Source of the DNA: Frondihabitans sp.
GTDB lineage: Bacteria; Actinomycetota; Actinomycetes; Actinomycetales; Microbacteriaceae
NCBI GenBank assembly: GCA_025464735.1
Contig: JAODMX010000107.1
Location: 1 to 5,817, forward strand
Direction: 5' to 3'
Length of the DNA: 5,817 bases
Below are positions 1-5,817 of this stretch, one piece after another. The translations under genes were made by a program, and so were the position numbers. A model generated the notes under the pieces. That model made no database searches. It was not told where the DNA came from and saw nothing but the letters and a program-made list of their open reading frames with translations. The first letter of the stretch is position 1; every line of letters begins with the position of its first letter.

Positions 1-514
1 GAGGCTGGAAGCGCAGGAGGAAACGACCGTCACCGTCGTAGAAACCGCCGACCGTCACCGGCTCGTCGCCGCGGCCGTCGCCGTCGCCGTCGAGCGAGAA
101 GTCGGCGACGAGATCGACGTCGACGAACGGGTTGCCGTGTGAGGGCCCATCGAAGGTCAGCTCGACAGTGTCCCAGAGGTCGGCGGTCGGCGGGTGCGAC
201 AGGGAGGCCGGGGGTGTGCCGATCGGTTCGTACGAGGTGGATGGGACGATGGCCGGCGCCTCCACGCGCGGCACGACCACCCCTCGGTCAAGACTCGCCA
301 GCTCCGACCAGAACGACTCCGCGGCGGGCGGGTCGAGCCGCCCGAACGCTCCCGTCCCGGCGATCCGTTCGAGGGAGAGGTGCCGGAGCTGCACGAGCAG
401 TGGCGAGTTCACGACGCCGGCGAGGTAGGTCTGGACGATCCGCCGCCCTTCGGCGTGGCCGAGGACGTCGTCGAGGAGGGAGTCGCCATCGAATCCCGAC
501 ACTGTGGTGGCCAC
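1..514 (-). CDS. DUF5060-domain protein, probable apiosidase-like glycoside hydrolase, 5' portion
   Basis: Hand translation from GTG 514 gives 171 residues open to the left edge. Residues 113-171 match the DUF5060 beta-sandwich: LWDTVELTFDGPSHGNPFVDVDLVADF, then VGGFYDGDGRFLLRFQP. DUF5060 usually sits in front of a DUF4038-type (apiosidase-like) barrel, so the missing part is probably a catalytic domain; this is inferred. Residues 9-60 look helical (DSLLDDVLGHAEGRRIVQTYL, SPLLVQLRHLSLERIAG), followed by a Pro-rich linker at 79-110. DUF5060 often begins close to the N-terminus, so this lead-in is long. No signal peptide is seen. A loop with DGDGDGRGD at 142-150 lies between two DUF5060 strands. 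The GTG was chosen because GGAGGA lies nine bases upstream, across the end of GH43, and the start falls five bases after the GH43 stop. GTG at 502 is a weaker alternative. The frame is read without any stop and gives clear domain matches, so the gene is real; its substrate is unknown. Confidence 0.8.
   Translation of the reverse strand, partial: MATTVSGFDGDSLLDDVLGHAEGRRIVQTYLAGVVNSPLLVQLRHLSLERIAGTGAFGRLDPPAAESFWSELASLDRGVVVPRVEAPAIVPSTSYEPIGTPPASLSHPPTADLWDTVELTFDGPSHGNPFVDVDLVADFSLDGDGDGRGDEPVTVGGFYDGDGRFLLRFQP
74..91 (-). repeat. Three tandem copies of a 6-base unit within the DUF5060 coding region
   Basis: GCCGTC occurs three times in a row on the plus strand (GACGGC on the coding strand) and encodes Asp-Gly three times. 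It lies in a loop between DUF5060 strands and keeps frame whatever the copy number. It is short, and could be a functional metal-binding loop or simple slippage expansion. Confidence 0.7.
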
Positions 515-519
515 GGGCC

Positions 520-2079
520 TCAGTCCTCCGAGCCCTGGTAGCGGAAGTCGGCGAACGACACGGTGCCCGCCGTCGCGAAGAGACCGATCACTCGGCCTGT
601 GAAGGATCCAGCGGTCTCCGCGGTCAGGTAGCGCCCGTCAAGCTCAGCCAAGGTCACCGTCCGCCCAGCCGCCGACGCGGCGAGCACGATCCGGTCGGAC
701 GAAAGCATCTCGGGGCCGAAGACCGTGGCGTTCGTCGGCTGCGCGGAGATCGAGAGTTCAACCTCGCCCGGGGGTAGCTCGGCCGACCACTCCTGGGTGA
801 TGCCGGCCAGGCGCAGGCGGCCGATCACCCGATTGCCCGAGGCGATGGTCTCGACAGTGATCTCGGCGTGGTGCACCTCGTCATACCGGACGGCGATGCC
901 TCCGATGCCCTGCGAAGCATCGATCGTCGTCGTGGCGGTTGCCGTCTGGTTGAGCTGGCGGCGGCCGATGAACGCCGGCTCGGCCGCGTCGAGGTCGGGG
1001 CCACCGTCGATGACGAGGCGACCGCCCTCCACTCGGGCGATGTCGGAGGCGTGGCGGCGAATGCCGAGCCAGTCGCCGTCGAGCGAAGCTCCTTCGCCGC
1101 CGAAGTCGAGCGAGTACTCCGTGGAACCCGGGCGCGGATCCAGGAGGACGGGCTCTGCGACGGGCCAGCCGTCCTCCCAGGTCAGCGTCGTGATGAAGGT
1201 CTCCCGGCCGAGGGCCGAGAACGCCTGTGTTCCTCCGCGCGGACGCATCCCGAGCAGCACAAGGGCCCAGCCGCCGTCAGGCGTCTCGACCAGGTCAGCG
1301 TGGCCGGTGTTCTGGATCGGTCGGTTGGTGCTGCGAGCGCTGAGGAACGGGTTGCCCGGGAAGCTCTCGAAGGGCCCCTCGGGCGACGTGCCGCGCGCGA
1401 TGCTGACGCCGTGGCCGCGCTCGGTGCCCCCCTCGGCGATCAGAAGGTACCAGTACTCGTCCAGGTGGTACAGGTGCGGCGCCTCCGGAAACTTCAGGCC
1501 GGTCCCCGACCAGAGCGAGCGGGGCTCTTCCAGCGCCGTGCCCGCGTCGAGATCGACCTTCACCTGCTGGATCCCGTAGTGCGCACCGACGTTCGGCCCG
1601 GTTGTCGCGAGGCCTGAGAATGTGACGTAGGTGGTCCCGTCGTCGTCCCAGCTCAGATCGGGGTCGATCCCTTCGACCCCCGCGAGCACGGTGGCATCGC
1701 TCCACGGGCCGGCGGGGTCGGTCGCCCGATAGACCATGCAGCCGGGGCCGCCCGCGACGACAACGATCACGTAGAAGGTGCCGTCGTGAAAGCGGATCGT
1801 CGGCGCCCACACTCCGGCCAGAGTGGCGATGCCGTGCAGATCGAGCTGGGAATCGCGCTCGATCACGTTTCCGATTCGGGTCCAGTCGACGAGGTCGGTG
1901 GAGTGGTAGACGGGGATTCCCGGCAGGTACTCGAACGTGGAGGTGACGATGTAGTAGCCGTCATCCGTCTTGACGATGCTCGGGTCGGGGTTGAAACCGG
2001 GAATGAGCGGGTTCGGGTACTTCGCGGTCGACGGCTGTACGGCGTAGGCGTGCGCGACCGTCGGCTCCGTGGTGCTCAT
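520..2079 (-). CDS. GH43 beta-xylosidase / alpha-L-arabinofuranosidase with C-terminal beta-sandwich domain
   Basis: A 519-residue inverting family 43 enzyme, probably releasing xylose from xylo-oligosaccharides and possibly arabinofuranose. The five-bladed propeller covers about 20-315. Catalytic residues are clear: Asp32 in GFNPDPS (general base), Asp139 in GIDPDLSWDDDG (pKa modulator) and Glu199 in KFPEAPHLY (general acid), with spacing close to known beta-xylosidases. His260 (NTGHADLV) and Arg279 (LLGMRP) match conserved active-site positions of the beta-xylosidase branch. Residues 322-516 form the concanavalin-like C-terminal domain of that branch, ending in SFTGRVIGLFATAG. Start choice: the frame is open back to 2178, but those 33 extra residues lie inside the GH3 gene and are not GH43-like. 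The ATG at 2079 makes an ATGA overlap with the GH3 stop, has a GGAGGT seven bases upstream, and gives the usual family length. No signal peptide, so probably intracellular. Xylosidase is preferred over arabinofuranosidase because of the C-terminal domain; dual activity is common. Confidence 0.92.
   Translation of the reverse strand: MSTTEPTVAHAYAVQPSTAKYPNPLIPGFNPDPSIVKTDDGYYIVTSTFEYLPGIPVYHSTDLVDWTRIGNVIERDSQLDLHGIATLAGVWAPTIRFHDGTFYVIVVVAGGPGCMVYRATDPAGPWSDATVLAGVEGIDPDLSWDDDGTTYVTFSGLATTGPNVGAHYGIQQVKVDLDAGTALEEPRSLWSGTGLKFPEAPHLYHLDEYWYLLIAEGGTERGHGVSIARGTSPEGPFESFPGNPFLSARSTNRPIQNTGHADLVETPDGGWALVLLGMRPRGGTQAFSALGRETFITTLTWEDGWPVAEPVLLDPRPGSTEYSLDFGGEGASLDGDWLGIRRHASDIARVEGGRLVIDGGPDLDAAEPAFIGRRQLNQTATATTTIDASQGIGGIAVRYDEVHHAEITVETIASGNRVIGRLRLAGITQEWSAELPPGEVELSISAQPTNATVFGPEMLSSDRIVLAASAAGRTVTLAELDGRYLTAETAGSFTGRVIGLFATAGTVSFADFRYQGSED
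524..529 (-). promoter_or_regulatory. Ribosome binding site of the DUF5060 gene
   Basis: TCCTCC on the plus strand is GGAGGA on the minus strand, nine bases before the GTG at 514. It overlaps the codons for the last residues of GH43 and is the main support for the GTG start. Confidence 0.72.
2076..2079 (-). promoter_or_regulatory. ATGA stop/start overlap, GH3 to GH43
   Basis: TCAT on the plus strand gives ATGA on the minus strand, joining the GH3 stop to the GH43 start. It decides the GH43 start in favour of 2079 over the in-frame upstream candidate at 2178. Confidence 0.85.
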
Positions 2080-4544
2080 CGCACGACCTCCAGTTCGAGG
2101 GCGGACGCCAAGTCGGTGACGGACGTGCCCACGAGCAGACGGAAGACGCCGGTCTCGTAGTGCCAGCCGTCCTGCCAATTGGCGAGCAAGCGTGTGTCGA
2201 TCGGCACCGTGACGGTGCTGGTCTCTCCCGCCGACACAACAACGGGCGCGAAGGCGACGAGCCAGCGGACCGGCCGGTCGATGCTGGATCCTGGGCGCTC
2301 CGCGTAGATCTGAACGACCTGCTTGCCGGGGCGGCCACCAGTGTTCGTCACCTCGACCGACACCTCGACGACATCGCCGCCGACGACGGTCGGTGTCGAA
2401 ATGCGCGCCGCCGCCAGGTCGAATGTCGTGTAACCGAGCCCGTGTCCGAACGTGTAGGCCGGCGTCGTTCCTGCCTTGAGCCAGGCACGGTATCCGACGT
2501 GGATGCCCTCGTCGTAGTGCAGCTCACCGCCGGACGGCACTGTCTCGAGCACCGGCACGTCGGTCTCGACCACTGGCCAGGTCGTCGGCAGGCGCCCGCC
2601 GGGCTCACGAAGGCCCAGGAGGATGTCGGCGGTGGCATTGCCGAATTCCTGACCACCGAAATAGCCAACAAGGATCGCCGCGACGTCGTTGCGCCACGGG
2701 AGCAGCACGGGCGAGCCGGCGTTGACGACCACGACCGTCCGAGGGTTGGCCGCGGCCACGGCGCGCACGAGGTCGTCCTGGAAGCCCGGCAGCGAAAGCG
2801 ATTCGCGGTCGAAGCCCTCCGACTCGACCTTGGAGTTCGTGCCGACGACGACAAGGGCCGTATCCGCCGTGGAAGCCGCCTCGACCGCTTCCGCGATCAG
2901 CTGTCCGGCGTCGGTCGCGGAGGGTTCTTCACCGAAGGTGAACGACATGGCGTTCCCCAGTGCGCCGTCGCCTGTCAGATGACCGGTGTCGTAGCTGATG
3001 ACGATGTCGATCGCAACGCCCGCGGTCACCGCGATCGGAGCCGAGGCCGACGGCGGTGCCAGGAACGCGGCGCCGAGGTCGGTGCCGACCGCTTCGACCG
3101 TGGCCTGAAGCAGCGTCTCGCCGTCGACGACGACCGTGCCGGTGCCGACCGCGGCGAAGCCCAGGTTGAAGACCCCCGTCTCGAGTGGCGTGTAGCGGGT
3201 GGCGAACTCGACGGACGACGAGTCGACGATGGGTGCGTTGCCGCCGAACCAGACGAGGGCCGTGGTGAGGCGGTCCTCGACGAAGAGCGCTTCGCCCCGG
3301 GCGTCTCGGAAGGTCACCCGGAGACCCGGACCACCGGTTGCGGGGTTCGTGAGCTGTTCGCGCGGCAGTTCGGCGATGCCCTCCTGCACGATGGCACCGA
3401 CCGAGTAGCTGATGTCGACGCCGGGCAGTGCCTCGCGCAGACCTTCGAGCGGCGAGACGACGTGCTCGGGCAGAACGGTGGCGCTGCCTCCGCCCTGACT
3501 TCGAGTGACCTTCGCATTGTGCCCGATGACGGCGACCGAGGTCAGCGCCGCAGCGTCCCACGGCAGTTCGCCGTCATTGCGCAGGAGCACGGATCCGGCC
3601 GCCTCGGCCTCCCGCGTGAAGGCGACACCGTCCTCGACGAGATGCGGCGACTCGGCGACGGGCGCGAACCCTTCGAGGGCTCCGATTCGCGATGCGAGGC
3701 GCAGGATCCTGAGGACCTTGCGATCGATCGCCGCTTCCGACACCTCACCCGAGGTGACGGCGTCGAGCAGCGCTTCGCCCCACGATCCGGGAGGGCCGGG
3801 CATCGCCAGATCCTGCGAGTGCTTGGCACTTTCCACGGAGCGGACGGCGGTCCAATCGCTGACGACCACGCCGTCGAAGCCCCACTCGGAGTTGAGCGGC
3901 GTCTCGAGGAGGTCGCTCTCGGTGACGGTCGTGCCGTTGACCGAGTTGTAGGAGCTCATCACAGCCCAGGCATGCGACTCGGTGATCGCCTTTTCGAAGG
4001 CAAGTAGGTAGAGCTCTCGGAGCGGTCGCTCGTCGACCACGACGTTCACGGTGAAGCGGTCGGTCTCGGAGTCGTTCGCAATGTAGTGCTTGGGGGTCGC
4101 CGCGACACCGTTGTCCTGCAGGCCGTCGACGTAGGCCGCGGCAAGTTCTGCAGTCAGCACAGGGTCCTCGGAGAACGCTTCGAAATGACGTCCGCCTCGA
4201 GGAGACCGATGAAGGTTGATGGTCGGGCCGAGAACGATGTCGACACCCTTGCGGCGCGCCTCAACGGCGGCCGCCGCGCCGTACCGGACAGCCATCGAAG
4301 GATCCCACGACGACGAGAGCGCCGTGACCGAAGGGAGGTTGAGGGAGGGGCTGCGCTCGTCCCAGACCTCGCCGCGCACACCAGACGGGCCGTCGGAGAA
4401 GACCATCCGTCGCAGGCCGATCTTCTCGATCGGCCACGTGGTCCAGAAGTCCTTGCCGGTGAGCAACTGGACCTTTTCCTCGAGGGTGAGCTGCGAGAGG
4501 AGTCGGACGAGACGCTCGTCGGTGGACGCCAGGGTGTCGGTCAT
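2076..4544 (-). CDS. GH3 beta-glycosidase with PA14 insert (beta-glucosidase/beta-xylosidase type)
   Basis: A complete 822-residue family 3 exo-glycosidase that cleaves non-reducing-end beta-linked sugars with retention. Visible parts: the N-terminal barrel at about 15-300 with FSDGPSGVRG (49-58), the substrate-binding motif KHYIAND (152-158) and GVVVSDW (225-231), where Asp230 is the nucleophile; the alpha/beta sandwich from about 315, interrupted by a PA14-like beta domain at about 400-540; its continuation with SKVESEGFDRESLSLPG (571-587), where Glu576 is the best acid/base candidate; and a C-terminal Fn3-like domain at about 725-806. There is no signal peptide, so it is probably cytoplasmic. 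Length is normal for PA14-bearing GH3 enzymes. The ATG forms an ATGA with the upstream GH42 stop. No good GGAGG precedes it (only GGCGGC), so translation probably depends on ribosomes finishing GH42. PA14 inserts are known to shape the substrate pocket and favour short substrates. Beta-glucosidase, beta-xylosidase or mixed activity cannot be told apart here. Confidence 0.93.
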   Translation of the reverse strand: MTDTLASTDERLVRLLSQLTLEEKVQLLTGKDFWTTWPIEKIGLRRMVFSDGPSGVRGEVWDERSPSLNLPSVTALSSSWDPSMAVRYGAAAAVEARRKGVDIVLGPTINLHRSPRGGRHFEAFSEDPVLTAELAAAYVDGLQDNGVAATPKHYIANDSETDRFTVNVVVDERPLRELYLLAFEKAITESHAWAVMSSYNSVNGTTVTESDLLETPLNSEWGFDGVVVSDWTAVRSVESAKHSQDLAMPGPPGSWGEALLDAVTSGEVSEAAIDRKVLRILRLASRIGALEGFAPVAESPHLVEDGVAFTREAEAAGSVLLRNDGELPWDAAALTSVAVIGHNAKVTRSQGGGSATVLPEHVVSPLEGLREALPGVDISYSVGAIVQEGIAELPREQLTNPATGGPGLRVTFRDARGEALFVEDRLTTALVWFGGNAPIVDSSSVEFATRYTPLETGVFNLGFAAVGTGTVVVDGETLLQATVEAVGTDLGAAFLAPPSASAPIAVTAGVAIDIVISYDTGHLTGDGALGNAMSFTFGEEPSATDAGQLIAEAVEAASTADTALVVVGTNSKVESEGFDRESLSLPGFQDDLVRAVAAANPRTVVVVNAGSPVLLPWRNDVAAILVGYFGGQEFGNATADILLGLREPGGRLPTTWPVVETDVPVLETVPSGGELHYDEGIHVGYRAWLKAGTTPAYTFGHGLGYTTFDLAAARISTPTVVGGDVVEVSVEVTNTGGRPGKQVVQIYAERPGSSIDRPVRWLVAFAPVVVSAGETSTVTVPIDTRLLANWQDGWHYETGVFRLLVGTSVTDLASALELEVVR
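2086..2091 (-). promoter_or_regulatory. Ribosome binding site of the GH43 gene
   Basis: ACCTCC on the plus strand is GGAGGT on the minus strand, seven bases before the ATG at 2079. It lies inside the last codons of GH3. Unlike the GH3 start, GH43 can therefore recruit ribosomes directly as well as by coupling. Confidence 0.8.
4541..4544 (-). promoter_or_regulatory. ATGA stop/start overlap, GH42 to GH3
   Basis: The plus strand reads TCAT, so the minus strand has ATGA: the ATG starts GH3 and the TGA ends GH42. The bases before it (ACGAAACGGCGGCATC) hold no good Shine-Dalgarno, only a weak GGCGG. Termination-reinitiation is the likely way GH3 is translated. Confidence 0.85.
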
Positions 4545-5817
4545 GATGCCGCCGTTTCGTGGGTGGAGGTGGAAAGGATCCGGACGTCCCAGGGACCGAG
4601 GGCGAGTTCGCTCCCGAGAGGGGCGCCGGAGAGGAGGTCAGTGACGCCGACCGCGCCGGTCGGGACACTCACGGTGACTTCGTCGGCCGACCAGTTGTGG
4701 ACGAACAGCACGCGGAGGCCGGTGCTTCGTGCGCTGGACGATGTGACACGGACGCTCGGCGGCAGGTCGCCCCAGGACGCGGTCGGCTCCGGCACGAGCC
4801 ACCGGAAGAGCGATTCCGAGAACGCCTGATTCGGAAGGCCGCCGACAACCGTGAGCCGGCCGTCTCCGACGGCACGCGACGTGACCGCTGACCACCGACC
4901 GAAGTGGGGGTGGTCGTAGGCGACGAGGGTGTCAGCGGTGACGGGAGTGAGGCCATCGAGCCAGTCGACCACCTCGGATCCTGCGCTCAGCGGGATCAGC
5001 GTGGAGGTGACAGCAACGGGCGACTCGAGGTTCGCGAACTCGTCGAACCAGACGCCGGCGGCGTCGGTCAGGCGGGCCGGCTTGACCTCGAGTCGAGCTC
5101 GGGCTTCGAGGTCGGCGTACGCGGAGCGCGGTCCGAGCACGAGGTGACCTCCGGCGCGGGCGTAGTCGGCGAGCCAGTCGAGGTGCTCGTCGGAGGCGAT
5201 GTAGAAGCCCGCGACGACCAGCACCGAGTGCTCCGCGGCGGAGTCGGCCGGCGTCTCGGCGAAGACCTGCTGGCGTCGGACGACGCGGACCTGCAGGCCG
5301 GCATCGAACGCGCCCCGCTCGAAAGCCGACTCGATTCGCCGATAGGCGTCGCGGTCGAAGTAGGTCGCCGGCGAGGGGAAGGGCGACTGTGCGGCGAGCG
5401 CGAACTTGCTGTCCGAGTCGAACAGGATCGCGACGTCGGCGTCCGGCGTCGTCGTGGCCACGGTCTCGCCGACGGCGGTGAACTCGGCGCCGAGAGTCGC
5501 GAGTTCCCGATACACGCGGCCGGGCTGCCGGCTGTGCGGCAGGACACCGCCCCAGTAGGTCTCGGCGCCGAAATGGAGCGTCTGCCACTGCCAGTACTCG
5601 ATCATCCGGGCGCCGCGCGAGACGAGAGCCCAGGCGGCCTGACGCCACTGACCGTCGTAGACCGACTGGTTGAAGTTCGAGAAACCGATCGACGACGCGT
5701 TCGTCTCAGTGACGAGGAAAGGCGCCTGCTTCGACGACCACATCAGATCGGCGAGCTGATAGACCGCCCAGACCCCTTTCACGATCCAGGTGTCGGAGCG
5801 CGGCTCCCGGCCCGGGT
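4541..5817 (-). CDS. GH42-type beta-galactosidase, 3' portion (5' end outside window)
   Basis: Likely a family 42 glycoside hydrolase that removes terminal beta-galactosyl residues from oligosaccharides by a retaining mechanism. The frame stays open to the right edge: codons before the GTG at 5782-5780 read PGREPRSDTWI, which continues the protein, so that GTG is internal. About 424 residues are visible. Family members run about 650-700, so the first half of the barrel and the acid/base Glu are missing. Seen, in fragment numbering: the end of the TIM barrel with FLVTETNA, whose Glu37 (codon 5707-5705) is the expected nucleophile; the aromatic stretch IEYWQWQTLHFGAETYWGG around 72-90, typical of GH42; a middle trimerisation-type domain from about 128 (VAILFDSDSKFALA) to 340; and a small C-terminal beta domain at about 365-415 (VLFVHNWSADEV, then DLLSG). 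Its TGA overlaps the next start by 4 bases. The nucleophile motif differs from the common MEQ form, so activity on another beta-glycoside is possible. Family call is firm; substrate is not. Confidence 0.88.
   Translation of the reverse strand, partial: PGREPRSDTWIVKGVWAVYQLADLMWSSKQAPFLVTETNASSIGFSNFNQSVYDGQWRQAAWALVSRGARMIEYWQWQTLHFGAETYWGGVLPHSRQPGRVYRELATLGAEFTAVGETVATTTPDADVAILFDSDSKFALAAQSPFPSPATYFDRDAYRRIESAFERGAFDAGLQVRVVRRQQVFAETPADSAAEHSVLVVAGFYIASDEHLDWLADYARAGGHLVLGPRSAYADLEARARLEVKPARLTDAAGVWFDEFANLESPVAVTSTLIPLSAGSEVVDWLDGLTPVTADTLVAYDHPHFGRWSAVTSRAVGDGRLTVVGGLPNQAFSESLFRWLVPEPTASWGDLPPSVRVTSSSARSTGLRVLFVHNWSADEVTVSVPTGAVGVTDLLSGAPLGSELALGPWDVRILSTSTHETAAS

Larger units (their letters stand above)
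1..5817 (-). other. Four-gene glycosidase operon (partial at both ends)
   Basis: The order of translation is GH42, GH3, GH43, DUF5060 protein. Junctions are a 4-base overlap, a 4-base overlap and a 5-base gap, so a promoter between the genes is unlikely and one polycistronic mRNA is expected. The products are all exo-glycosidases or glycosidase-like, which fits co-ordinated removal of different sugars from one oligosaccharide. The sugar transporter and transcription factor that normally accompany such loci are not in the window. Co-transcription is an inference from spacing and shared strand. Confidence 0.85.

Noticed and set aside
515..519. Possible terminator or promoter between GH43 and the DUF5060 gene
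   Set aside because: The gap is only five bases, with no hairpin followed by a T-run nearby and a ribosome binding site reaching into GH43.
139..777. Plus-strand frame of 212 codons, and shorter ones, at the left end
   Set aside because: Arg-rich shadow frames. The minus strand there encodes a convincing DUF5060 domain and the end of GH43.
725..1617. Two overlapping plus-strand frames of 284 and 249 codons opposite GH43
   Set aside because: Low-complexity Ser/Arg/Pro or Arg/Ala/Val composition and no domain similarity; the GH43 frame on the other strand carries all three catalytic residues.
2160..4007. Plus-strand open frame of 615 codons opposite the GH3 gene
   Set aside because: It is antisense to a well-supported GH3 enzyme, is rich in Arg, Asp and Gly with no recognisable domain, and is a typical by-product of high-G+C coding sequence.
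5780..5782. GTG as the start of the GH42 gene
   Set aside because: The upstream codons in frame are open to the window edge and read as normal GH42 sequence, and starting here would remove most of the catalytic barrel. It is an internal Val codon.
1..5817. Search for CRISPR arrays, tRNA or rRNA genes, insertion sequences, attachment sites and phage genes
   Set aside because: None was seen by eye. Essentially every base is accounted for by four adjoining coding regions, with no long direct or inverted repeats noticed.

Overview
The window is a compact block of carbohydrate-degradation genes from a high-G+C bacterium. Codon third positions are almost always G or C, and the genes use ATG or GTG starts with GGAGG-type ribosome binding sites. 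Together with the protein style this fits an actinobacterium, plausibly Microbacteriaceae or a relative. That placement is an inference from composition and style, not from a marker gene.

All genes lie on the minus strand and read from right to left. (1) 5817-4541 is the 3' part of a GH42-type beta-galactosidase gene, cut by the right edge. (2) 4544-2076 is a complete 822-residue GH3 beta-glycosidase with a PA14 insert and a C-terminal Fn3-like domain. (3) 2079-520 is a complete 519-residue GH43 beta-xylosidase/alpha-L-arabinofuranosidase with a C-terminal beta-sandwich domain. (4) 514-1 is the 5' part of a gene for a DUF5060 protein, probably an apiosidase-like (DUF4038-type) glycosidase, cut by the left edge. 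The last gene starts with GTG and runs off the window, so a standard ORF search easily misses it; it was translated by hand.

The genes are packed with no usable intergenic space. Two junctions are ATGA stop/start overlaps and the third has a 5-base gap with its ribosome binding site inside the preceding gene. This is strong evidence for one transcript with coupled translation. No promoter, terminator, transporter, regulator, RNA gene or mobile element is visible; these would lie outside the window.

The three proteins whose N-termini are visible show no signal peptide, and the GH42 start is not seen. The simplest reading is an intracellular set of exo-acting glycosidases that trims imported plant oligosaccharides carrying galactose, glucose, xylose and/or arabinose from hemicellulose, pectin side chains or plant glycosides. 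The exact substrate cannot be fixed from sequence. I do not see a fundamentally new system. The least ordinary part is the DUF5060 protein, with its long N-terminal helical extension and an Asp/Gly loop that looks like a calcium-binding motif.
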